DNA from: Sphaerochaetaceae bacterium
GTDB taxonomy: Bacteria; Spirochaetota; Spirochaetia; Sphaerochaetales; Sphaerochaetaceae
Direction: 5' to 3'
Length of the DNA stretch: 29,486 nucleotides
Assembly (NCBI GenBank): GCA_016302165.1
Contig: JAEDOD010000012.1
Location: forward strand, 1-29,486
Shown here: one piece after another, positions 1 to 6,321 of the stretch
How positions within the stretch are numbered: position 1 is the first letter of the stretch
How the letters are laid out: every line of letters begins with the position of its first letter
The notes under the pieces: model-generated
The model's database searches: none
The model's input: the letters and a program-made list of their open reading frames with translations, nothing else
What the model was told of the DNA's origin: nothing
Made by a program: the position numbers and the translations under genes

Positions 1-108
1 TCACTATGACTGAAGTGACACCTTCCTGGTCTGTTTCGATTCTCATGTTACTGAACACAGCGGTATTGACATTCAGAAGCTTTCTTAGAGATTACTAAGC
101 CTAGCCAT
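1..108 (-). pseudogene. Possible ISL3-type transposase N-terminal fragment, cut by window edge
   Basis: On the minus strand, positions 88 down to 2 translate without a stop into 29 residues. They begin LRKLLNVNTAVFSN and continue with an acidic turn followed by a beta-strand-like end. This resembles the opening of ISL3-family transposases, which usually start with a short 'LL-N/G...' helix before the zinc-finger region. There is no ATG in this frame directly upstream. The nearest plausible start is the ATG at 108-106, preceded by an AAGGAA-like site, but it lies in another frame and meets a stop after seven codons, so a one-base frameshift would be needed. The rest lies outside the window. 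The family assignment comes from recognition of a short stretch only. It could also be an unrelated decayed gene. Confidence 0.3.
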
Positions 109-783
109 TTGTTTATTCCTTGTGTTGTTTTTTTGTCATTCAGCACACCAGGTTAAATATATGGCTATTTTCAATACCGTTATTCTTCCTTATTTTTCAT
201 GTGGTTTACCCACAACTATCCCTGAAGCCTCAAACTTCTTCAGTAGTATAGAGAGCTTGTTCCAATTGATGGAGGTTATGACTCTCTATTGTCTTCTGAA
301 TTCATTTCTGAAGGAATTTCTGGAGAATGGAGTCGTTCCTTAGGTGTCCGTTTCCTTCTCCTACAGGATTCCAAGACCAAAGGTAGGCTAAGAGGAGGCA
401 CAAGGACGTAAGGAAGCCTGATGGGGTGGGCTCCCGCCGGCCATATTGCCGATTTAATCAATGCGAACGATAGAATCCAGAATGGAGTAAAGGTACTTCT
501 AGCGCTTCTGAAATACTTTCCATCACTATCCCTCCCTAATGGTAGAGAGGCTGGAAAAAGTACAAGGAATAATAAGCTGTAAGGTCTCCCAGCAGCGAGG
601 TACATTAGGCTATGACGAAAAGTGACTTTGCTAAGAGGACTATGGTCATTTGTATGCTGTCTTTACTATTTTCCAAAGTACCTCTTGGAATACAGGAATC
701 TGCAATTCTCTATGGAAAGTCACTTCAAATGTGGTATACCTGAAGCCTCTAAGTTTTTTCTTAAGTCTAAGGCAATTGAATAG
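109..783. other. Gene-poor region with degenerate repeats, no intact gene
   Basis: I find no convincing gene in this stretch of about 675 bases. Short open frames exist on both strands, but none has a recognisable motif or a good ribosome binding site. A degenerate direct repeat pairs 199-240 with 729-760: GTGGTNTACC followed by the exact 11-mer CCTGAAGCCTC, with about 10 extra bases in the first copy. On the minus strand both copies read as similar C-termini (EASGI...PH.K then stop), which suggests two copies of a decayed coding sequence. A locally GC-rich patch at about 410-445 can fold on the minus strand into a 7-bp stem (412-418 with 429-435) with a 10-nt loop. Its meaning is unknown. 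Confidence 0.4.
199..760 (-). repeat. Pair of degenerate direct repeats (199-240 and 729-760)
   Basis: The copies share AT-GTGGT-T/A-TACC and CCTGAAGCCTC, followed by a similar A/T-rich tail. The first copy carries about 10 additional bases between these two blocks. Read on the minus strand, both end in a similar short peptide tail followed by a stop codon. They lie about 530 bases apart in a region without an intact gene, next to a possible transposase fragment, so they may be remnants of the same repeated element. The similarity is short and could be accidental. Confidence 0.3.
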
Positions 784-807
784 AAAAGGGTGCCGTTTTT
801 GGCACCC
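784..807 (-). terminator. Rho-independent terminator of ftsH
   Basis: On the minus strand, 22 bases after the ftsH stop codon, GGGTGCC (807-801) pairs perfectly with GGCACCC (794-788) across a 6-base loop. TTTT and further pyrimidines follow directly. A perfect 7-bp GC-rich stem with a T tract at this position is a standard intrinsic terminator. On the plus strand the downstream sequence is only weakly T-rich, so it is mainly a minus-strand signal. Confidence 0.88.
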
Positions 808-829
808 TAAGTCATTTATTTACAAATAA

Positions 830-2644
830 TTACTTATTGAGAATGGCCATGAACTCTTCGCCTGTAATGGTCTCCTTCTCAAGAAGGAATGATGAGAGCT
901 CATCCAGCTTTTCCCTATTGGCCTTAAGGATTTCTCCAGCCTTTCTGGCTTCCTCGCCTATTATCTTCACCACTTCCTTGTCTATTTCCTCGCTGGTAGC
1001 AGGAGAGCAGGCAAGGGAAGTATCTCCACCCAGATACTGGTTGTTCACTGTCTCAAGGGCAACCATACCGAACTGGTCGCTCATTCCATACTGGGTTATC
1101 ATGCTGCGCGCAAGCTTTGTGGCTTCCTTGATGTCGTTGGAGGCTCCAGTGGTGATCTTGTTGAATACAAGCTTCTCTGCTTCTCTTCCACCTGTAAGTG
1201 TGGCGATTCTTGTAAGGATCTCCTCCTTGGACATAAGGTTCTTCTCTCCGCTATCCACCTGCATAGTGTATCCAAGGGAACCGGAGGTCCTAGGAATGAT
1301 TGTAATCTTTGTGACAGGAGCGGAACCAGACTGCTTTGCAGCTACCAGTGCATGTCCTATTTCGTGATATGCAACTATTCTCTTCTCCTCTTCGCTGAGT
1401 ACAGCATTCTTTCTCTTGTATCCAGCAATTACTGTCTCAACGCTTTCCTCAAGATCTTCCTGGGTAACCTTGTCTCTTCCCTGACGGACGGCTCTAAGGG
1501 CTGCTTCATTGATGATGTTTGCAAGCTCTGCTCCGCTGGCGCCACTTGTTGCCCTGGCAATGGAGTTGAAATCAATATTGTCTTCAGTCTTTACGTCCTT
1601 TGCATGGACTTTGAGGATTGCGACTCTTCCCTGAAGGTCTGGAAGGTTTACAGGAATTCTCCTGTCAAAGCGGCCAGGACGCAGAAGGGCAGGGTCAAGG
1701 ATTTCAGGTCTGTTGGTGGCTGCTAGGATTACAACTCCCTTGTTGCCGTCGAAACCATCCATTTCCGTTAGGAGCTGATTCAATGTCTGCTCTCTTTCGT
1801 CGTTGGTTCCCATGCCTCCGTTGTCTCTCTTCTTTCCGATGGTATCGATTTCGTCTATGAACACAATGCAAGGTGCCTTTTCAGAAGCCTGCTTGAAAAG
1901 GTCCCTTACCTTGCTTGCTCCCATACCTACGAACATCTCAACGAATTCAGATCCTGAAATGGAGAAGAAGGGCACATTAGCTTCTCCTGCAACAGCCTTT
2001 GCCAGAAGGGTCTTTCCTGTTCCGGGAGGGCCTACCAGAAGGGCGCCTTTAGGAAGCTTTGCACCGATTTCTGTGTACTTTCCATTGTCGTGGAGGTATG
2101 ACACTATCTCCTCCAGGGCTTCCTTTGCTTCATCTTCTCCCTCCACATCCTTGAAGGTGACTCCTGTCTCCTTCTCTGCGTATATCTTGGCATTGGATTT
2201 GCCGAAGCTCATGGCGTTGCCACCTCTCTTGTTAATGAAGGAGAAAAGTAGTTTTCCAATGATGGAGAACATGATGATAGGAACTATCCATGACACGAGG
2301 AAGTTGATGAAAGGTGAGCCTTCAGATTCTATGTAGGAGGAGAATTCCACTCCGCTCTTTTCCAGCCTTTCAATAAGACCCTGGTCAGGGAATACGCCTG
2401 TCTGATAGGTGCTTAGCTTTTCATTATCGTCATAGGCTGCAAAGAGGATGTATTGGTCGTCCAATACCACCTGCTTCACTTTTCCTTCGTCCACCATCTT
2501 CAGGAAGGTGGAGTATCCCACTTCCTGGACTCTGTGTCCTGAGAACAGTGGGAACACAAATGCATTCAAAAGCAGTAGTGCCAATACTACAATGTATATG
2601 TAGTAGAACAGGGGTTTCTTGTTATCTTTGTTGTCGTTTTCCAT
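830..2644 (-). CDS. ftsH: ATP-dependent zinc metalloprotease FtsH
   Basis: FtsH is a membrane-anchored hexameric AAA+ protease that extracts and degrades misfolded membrane proteins and unstable cytosolic regulators. Two membrane segments flank a short periplasmic domain: about residues 13-36 and 113-138, counted from an upstream TTG two codons before the chosen start. The AAA module has Walker A GPPGTGKT (207-214), Walker B CIVFIDEID (261-269) and the second region of homology with the arginine fingers (about 310-331). The zinc site HEIGH is at 429-433, and the conserved GASND segment further on supplies the third ligand. I place the start at the ATG at 2644, because AAGGTGA lies 7-8 nt upstream, rather than the TTG at 2650. 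At about 604 residues it has normal family length without the long C-terminal tail of some homologues. It is monocistronic, ending in a clear terminator. Confidence 0.97.
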   Translation of the reverse strand: MENDNKDNKKPLFYYIYIVVLALLLLNAFVFPLFSGHRVQEVGYSTFLKMVDEGKVKQVVLDDQYILFAAYDDNEKLSTYQTGVFPDQGLIERLEKSGVEFSSYIESEGSPFINFLVSWIVPIIMFSIIGKLLFSFINKRGGNAMSFGKSNAKIYAEKETGVTFKDVEGEDEAKEALEEIVSYLHDNGKYTEIGAKLPKGALLVGPPGTGKTLLAKAVAGEANVPFFSISGSEFVEMFVGMGASKVRDLFKQASEKAPCIVFIDEIDTIGKKRDNGGMGTNDEREQTLNQLLTEMDGFDGNKGVVILAATNRPEILDPALLRPGRFDRRIPVNLPDLQGRVAILKVHAKDVKTEDNIDFNSIARATSGASGAELANIINEAALRAVRQGRDKVTQEDLEESVETVIAGYKRKNAVLSEEEKRIVAYHEIGHALVAAKQSGSAPVTKITIIPRTSGSLGYTMQVDSGEKNLMSKEEILTRIATLTGGREAEKLVFNKITTGASNDIKEATKLARSMITQYGMSDQFGMVALETVNNQYLGGDTSLACSPATSEEIDKEVVKIIGEEARKAGEILKANREKLDELSSFLLEKETITGEEFMAILNK

Positions 2645-2649
2645 TTTCA

Positions 2650-2667
2650 ATTCACCTTAAGGTGAAT
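2650..2667. promoter_or_regulatory. 18-bp perfect palindrome over the ftsH promoter/start region
   Basis: ATTCACCTTAAGGTGAAT is a perfect 18-bp palindrome between ftsH and the divergent MATE gene. It contains the ftsH Shine-Dalgarno core AAGGTG and overlaps the best ftsH -10 candidate (TATTAT on the minus strand, 2671-2666) and the expected transcription start. This is a typical position for a repressor operator. If transcription started further upstream, the mRNA could fold the same bases into a 7-bp hairpin with a UUAA loop that hides the ribosome site. The symmetry is seen; the function is inferred. Confidence 0.5.
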
Positions 2668-2694
2668 AATAGTTTTACAGACAAGGAAAAATAA
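2666..2694 (-). promoter_or_regulatory. Candidate ftsH promoter
   Basis: On the minus strand TTATTT (2694-2689), 17 bases, then TATTAT (2671-2666) gives a possible -35/-10 pair. The -35 match is poor (three of six). Predicted transcription start is near 2659, inside the palindrome. Alternatives exist in this A/T-rich stretch. Confidence 0.35.
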
Positions 2695-2762
2695 GGCTTA
2701 TTCCCTGTAAAACACAAAAAAAACATACAGTTTATAAATTAAGGGCAAAATGACTCGTATAG

Positions 2763-2791
2763 TTGTCCAAAGGGGAGAAAAGGATTATATA
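2763..2791 (+). promoter_or_regulatory. Candidate promoter of the MATE gene
   Basis: TTGTCC (2763-2768), a 17-base spacer and TATATA (2786-2791) form a good housekeeping-type promoter. Predicted transcription start is near 2798, right at the GGAG that precedes the ATG at 2807. The promoter lies inside the N-terminal extension that the longest open frame would have (from 2750), which argues that the extension is not translated. Confidence 0.55.
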
Positions 2792-2806
2792 AATTTTGGA
2801 GCAGCT

Positions 2807-4189
2807 ATGGGATTCATTGAACGACTTGAGCCAAGGAATAATCTGGAGAAGGAAAGGAAGATATTCTCCTCCTCCAATCTTATTGCAATCCTTATTCCTT
2901 CCCTGGCGGAGCAGTTTTTCACCACCCTAGTGGGCCTTGTGGATACATTGATGGTCTCCTATGCAGGGGAGGCTGCAGTAGGAGGAGTAAGCCTAGTGAA
3001 TCAGCTGGCCTTCCTCTTCATTTTCGTTCTCTCTGCCCTTAGCGGAGGCGGTGGCATAGTAGTATCCCAATATCTTGGAAGGAATGATAAGGAAAGTGCA
3101 GATAAGGCTGCAGGACAGTTCTTCCTGGTATCCTTCTTCTTCGGCCTTCTCATTATGGCAATATGTCTCCTTTTCAGGATCAATATCCTCTCCTCCCTCT
3201 TCGGTTCCATAGAAAGGGACGTAATGGATGCCGCCACCATATATCTTTTTGTTACAGCACTTTCCTGGCCTTTCCAGGGAATCTACTCTGCTTCCGCTTC
3301 AGTCTTCAATGCCATGGGAAGGACCAAGGTTATAATGAAGGTCTCTGTGCTGATGAACACCATCAATGTGGTGGGAAACTTCATTGGCATATTTATTCTG
3401 CGTCTGGGAGTGCTGGGAGTTGCCATTCCCACACTTATCGGCCGTATGGTTGCAGCCTTCGTGATGGTGAAGGCCCTAAGAGATAAGGAGAACACAGTAC
3501 AGCTCTCCTTTAAAGGTATGTTCCCTCTTTCCTTTTCTCTTATCGCCCTTATTGTTTCCATTTCCATTCCTGGAGCCCTGGAGAATTTCCTCTTCCATTT
3601 CTCGAAGGTGGCCATATCAAGCATGGTAAGCCAATTCGGCACATCATCCATTGCAGCCTACGGTAGCGCTGGAAACTTCTGGGCCATGTCATCAATATGT
3701 GCTGTGGCCTTAGGGCGGTGCTTCGTTACAGTAATAGGCAGGACTATGGGAGCGGGAGATAAGGAGGCAGCAAAGTATTACACCAGGTATCTCTTACGTA
3801 TTTCCTTTGTGTTCTCCATTCTCTGGAATCTGGCTCTTCTCCTTATTTCTCCACTATTTCTCTACGGCTTTGCCCTTTCCCAAGAGACCAAGGCTCTTAC
3901 CTTTATGCTGATCCTTGTACATAACACAGCCTTTGCCCTGCTTTGCTCTGTCCATAGCGCACTTCCCAACGGTCTCAGGGCTAGTGGGGACGTGAAATGG
4001 GTGATGGGAGCTTCAATTTTCTCCACTGTCATCTGCAGAGTATTCTTCTCATGGCTCTTTGGAATCAGACTAGGGCTAGGCGTCATAGGCGTTACTCTTG
4101 CCATGGTGGCAGACTGGTCTGTAAAGAGCCTTCTGGTACTGGTAAGGTACAGAAGCGGAAAATGGCTTCAGAAGAAAGTCATATCATAG
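2807..4189 (+). CDS. MATE family multidrug/cation antiporter
   Basis: This is an integral membrane exporter of the MATE (NorM/DinF/MatE) superfamily, which uses Na+ or H+ gradients to expel cationic compounds. About twelve hydrophobic segments in two similar halves are visible. The N-terminal half has the typical pattern IPSLAEQFFTTLVGLVDTLMV, followed by GGGGIVVSQYLGR after the second helix, as in MATE proteins with the conserved Q-x-x-G. The open frame extends up to 2750, but I choose the ATG at 2807 because GGAG sits 5 nt before it and a good promoter lies within the extension. That gives about 460 residues, normal for the family. The last 11 bases overlap the end of the convergent methyltransferase gene. 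Substrate cannot be told from sequence. Confidence 0.9.
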   Translation: MGFIERLEPRNNLEKERKIFSSSNLIAILIPSLAEQFFTTLVGLVDTLMVSYAGEAAVGGVSLVNQLAFLFIFVLSALSGGGGIVVSQYLGRNDKESADKAAGQFFLVSFFFGLLIMAICLLFRINILSSLFGSIERDVMDAATIYLFVTALSWPFQGIYSASASVFNAMGRTKVIMKVSVLMNTINVVGNFIGIFILRLGVLGVAIPTLIGRMVAAFVMVKALRDKENTVQLSFKGMFPLSFSLIALIVSISIPGALENFLFHFSKVAISSMVSQFGTSSIAAYGSAGNFWAMSSICAVALGRCFVTVIGRTMGAGDKEAAKYYTRYLLRISFVFSILWNLALLLISPLFLYGFALSQETKALTFMLILVHNTAFALLCSVHSALPNGLRASGDVKWVMGASIFSTVICRVFFSWLFGIRLGLGVIGVTLAMVADWSVKSLLVLVRYRSGKWLQKKVIS

Positions 4190-4865
4190 GCTTCTCTATC
4201 CAAAGCATGACCATTTTCTTGTAGTTTGGAAGCATGATTGGGAACTCGTCGATTCCTGAGCTTTCCAGATATTTCAGATAATCCTCTTCTTTTCCATTTG
4301 GGTATGAGGCCCTGATGAAGGCCCGGGCCTCCTTCTCATCCTTCAGAATCTGGTGGAAGGGAATTGTCAGGACCTTGCCTTCAGCCTTAAGGCCTTTATC
4401 TCTGAGGAAGGAAAGGGAAGTCTCAAGGTCCGGAGTATATCTGGAGATAAGGTTTCCGTCCTGCCCTGAGTGCAGGGAATGGATTGACAAGAGGGCCTTG
4501 TTTGCCAGAGAGAGAAGAGCGCTAAGGTTGTCGTCAACCCAAAGCCTACCGAAGAATATGGTAAGGACCACATCTCCTTTTCCCTTGTATTCCTGGTAGT
4601 CTGAAACTGAGAAGATATCGAGGCCGCTCCGTTTTCTTGCCCTTTCTATGACTTCCTGGTCCCTATCGATGGCAGAGATGGAGTAGTGGTGGCCATTGAG
4701 GATCTCTGCAACGTGGCCCAAGCCGCAGCCCAGCTCCAGAATAGAGTCTTCCATGTCTATATATGGTTCTATTTCTGAAGCCAAGGTCCTATGGAAAGCT
4801 GAGTAGGCTGCAGCCCTTTCATACCACTCTATCTTCTCTTTGCTCCACCATCTTTTATTTTCCAT
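4179..4865 (-). CDS. Class I SAM-dependent methyltransferase
   Basis: The protein has 228 residues with the glycine-rich SAM-binding motif I ILELGCGLGH at about 42-51, an acidic residue ending strand 2 (AIDRD, about 70-74) and a Rossmann-like alternation after it. The C-terminal third is rich in charged residues and carries no recognised substrate domain, so the methyl acceptor is unknown. Its ATG overlaps the last codons of the upstream ModE-like gene by 11 bases, so the two are probably translationally coupled and co-expressed from the promoter region near 5200. It converges with the MATE gene, overlapping it by 11 bases. A small-molecule methyltransferase is more likely than an RNA or DNA enzyme, since no NPPY-type motif is present, but this is a guess. 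Confidence 0.8.
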   Translation of the reverse strand: MENKRWWSKEKIEWYERAAAYSAFHRTLASEIEPYIDMEDSILELGCGLGHVAEILNGHHYSISAIDRDQEVIERARKRSGLDIFSVSDYQEYKGKGDVVLTIFFGRLWVDDNLSALLSLANKALLSIHSLHSGQDGNLISRYTPDLETSLSFLRDKGLKAEGKVLTIPFHQILKDEKEARAFIRASYPNGKEEDYLKYLESSGIDEFPIMLPNYKKMVMLWIEKPMI

Positions 4866-5196
4866 TGTGCTCTGACAGTTCCTTCAATCTTTTCTCTGCA
4901 TATTCCTCCACATCCTCAGAAAGGGTATCAAAGAGCAGGATGATTTCCCTTGCTTTATCTGTGAGCACAGCCTTGCCCCCGCCCTTTCCTCCTGTGCTTC
5001 TTTCCACAAGAGCACAGCCAAAGCCCTTTTCACTGTCCTTTATCATCTTCCAGGCCTTGGAGTAGGAGAGATTCATATTTAAGGCTCCTCCGGCAACAGA
5101 GCCATATCTATCTATACTTTTGAGAAGTTCAGATACTCCAGGTCCGAAATACCAGAAGTCATCTTCTCCCAATCTGACTTTTACGTTGGTCCTCAC
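4855..5196 (-). CDS. ModE-like winged helix-turn-helix DNA-binding protein (LysR-type HTH)
   Basis: This is a small protein equivalent to the N-terminal DNA-binding domain of ModE, the molybdate-responsive regulator. It shows the ordered family signature: GVSELLKSIDRYGS (first helix and turn), LNMNLSYSKAWKMI (recognition helix, with the usual S-Y-x-x-A-W), then RSTGGKGGGKAVLT (wing). There is no molybdate-binding TOBE/MOP part, as in many stand-alone ModE-domain proteins. I place the start at the GTG at 5196 because GGAGGG precedes it closely; the frame continues upstream to an ATG at 5262 without a good ribosome site. It is divergent from a FecCD-type permease and ABC ATPase, which it probably regulates through the inverted repeat at 5208-5225. 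What it senses is unknown; molybdate or tungstate is the family-based expectation. Confidence 0.85.
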   Translation of the reverse strand: MRTNVKVRLGEDDFWYFGPGVSELLKSIDRYGSVAGGALNMNLSYSKAWKMIKDSEKGFGCALVERSTGGKGGGKAVLTDKAREIILLFDTLSEDVEEYAEKRLKELSEHNGK

Positions 5197-5207
5197 ATTC
5201 CCTCCGT

Positions 5208-5225
5208 ATTGTTTTTTCAAACAAT
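5208..5225. promoter_or_regulatory. Candidate operator: inverted repeat ATTGTTT-N4-AAACAAT
   Basis: Two perfect 7-base arms separated by TTTC lie in the 72-bp gap between the ModE-like gene and the divergent permease gene. The repeat sits 4 bases upstream of the permease -35 box and about 11 bases upstream of the regulator's start codon, so a dimer bound here could affect both. It does not match the E. coli ModE box, so binding by the neighbouring regulator is an inference from position and symmetry. Confidence 0.45.
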
Positions 5226-5229
5226 TCCT

Positions 5230-5258
5230 TTGTGGAAACTTACCTTCTATGTTAGACT
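5230..5258 (+). promoter_or_regulatory. Candidate promoter of the FecCD permease operon
   Basis: TTGTGG (5230-5235), 17 bases, TAGACT (5253-5258). The predicted start lies near 5265, only a few bases before the ATG at 5269. No clear Shine-Dalgarno site precedes that ATG, so the leader would be very short. Confidence 0.5.
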
Positions 5259-5268
5259 CCATTCTACT

Positions 5269-6321
5269 ATGGAAAAAGAGATGGTGAAAAGGAAAAGTGG
5301 AAGATGGTCCAGAGATATTCTGCCTCTGGCCTTCATAGTAGTGTTCTCCCTTTCCTTTCTGGTTGGCAGGTTTCCTGTAAATCCTTTTACTGCATTGAAG
5401 ATATTGTTGTCAAAGGTGATTGAGGCCATAACCTTCGGCCGTTTCTCCCTTTCAGGCTGGAGCGGGGCTGAGGAGGCGGTGGTGGTTTCAATCAGATTCC
5501 CTCGAATTGCTCTTGCCTCCCTTGTGGGAGCAGCCCTTTCCGTTTCAGGAGCCTCATACCAGGGAATGTTCCGTAACCCTATGGTCTCTCCTGATCTTCT
5601 TGGAGCCTCCACAGGAGCAGGCTTCGGCGCTGCCATTGCAATCCTTCTCGGTGGAAGCTACTTCGCCATAACTCTCTCATCCTTCTTCTTCGGCCTGTTG
5701 GCTGTGGCTCTGGCTGTGGCCATCTCAAGCCGTAGCCGCATTGAGACAACCCTTTCCCTGGTTTTGGCTGGAGTCATGGTAAGTTCCCTCTTTTCCAGCT
5801 CCACCAGTGCCGTAAAGCTTGTTGCAGACACCAATGACCAGCTTCCAGCCATTACCTATTGGCTTATGGGCTCTCTGGCTTCCGTAAAGCTGAAGGACCT
5901 TGCCTTCGCTTTCTGGCCCATAGTCATAGGCCTTGTGCCAGTGCTTCTCTTGAGGTGGAGGATCAATATCCTGACACTTGGTGAAGACGAAGCAAGGAGC
6001 ATGGGGCTGAATACCAAGGCCCTGCGCCTCCTGGTGGTGCTCTGCTCGACGCTCATGACAGCTGGAGCCGTTTCGGTCAGCGGTATGATAGGATGGGTGG
6101 GCCTTGTCATTCCTCACTTCTCAAGACTTATCTATGGGGATGACTACTCTGTCACCCTGCCTACTTCTGCCTTTATGGGAGCAACCTTCCTACTTGCTGT
6201 GGATGATCTGGCAAGAATCGCAACTACAGCTGAAATTCCCTTGGGAATACTAACGTCCTTTGTAGGGGCTCCCGTATTCCTCTATCTCATAGCCAAGGGA
6301 GGAAGAAGAAATGAAGCTTGA
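5269..6321 (+). CDS. FecCD-family ABC transporter permease
   Basis: This is a membrane subunit of the BtuC/FhuB/FecCD class of importers, which take up iron-siderophores, haem, cobalamin or, in the MolB subgroup, molybdate/tungstate. About nine to ten hydrophobic segments are visible. The family block GASYQGMFRNPMVSPDLLGA follows the second helix, and the coupling-helix region is near the middle (LGEDEARSMGLN). The C-terminal GWVGLVIPHFSRLIYG is also typical. At about 350 residues the length is normal. The start is uncertain between the ATGs at 5269 and 5281. Its stop overlaps the ATPase start by 11 bases, so the two form an operon. No substrate-binding protein gene is adjacent, which is unusual for an importer. 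The neighbouring ModE-like regulator suggests molybdate or tungstate as cargo, but iron or cobalamin cannot be excluded. Confidence 0.92.
   Translation: MEKEMVKRKSGRWSRDILPLAFIVVFSLSFLVGRFPVNPFTALKILLSKVIEAITFGRFSLSGWSGAEEAVVVSIRFPRIALASLVGAALSVSGASYQGMFRNPMVSPDLLGASTGAGFGAAIAILLGGSYFAITLSSFFFGLLAVALAVAISSRSRIETTLSLVLAGVMVSSLFSSSTSAVKLVADTNDQLPAITYWLMGSLASVKLKDLAFAFWPIVIGLVPVLLLRWRINILTLGEDEARSMGLNTKALRLLVVLCSTLMTAGAVSVSGMIGWVGLVIPHFSRLIYGDDYSVTLPTSAFMGATFLLAVDDLARIATTAEIPLGILTSFVGAPVFLYLIAKGGRRNEA

Noticed and set aside
122..343. A 73-codon plus-strand open frame near the left end
   Set aside because: It overlaps a degenerate repeat readable on the other strand and has no ribosome site or motif.
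412..435. GC-rich hairpin considered as a structured RNA such as RNase P, SRP, 6S or tmRNA
   Set aside because: None of the conserved core sequences of these RNAs is present. A single 7-bp stem is not enough for a call.
276..605. A 109-codon minus-strand open frame in the gene-poor left end
   Set aside because: There is no ribosome site and no recognisable domain. Composition is Pro/Arg/Ser-rich, and other frames are equally plausible. Not supported as a gene.
2750..2806. N-terminal extension of the MATE exporter to an upstream ATG
   Set aside because: A good promoter (2763-2791) lies within it, and the downstream ATG has a proper GGAG site. The extension has no membrane or family similarity.
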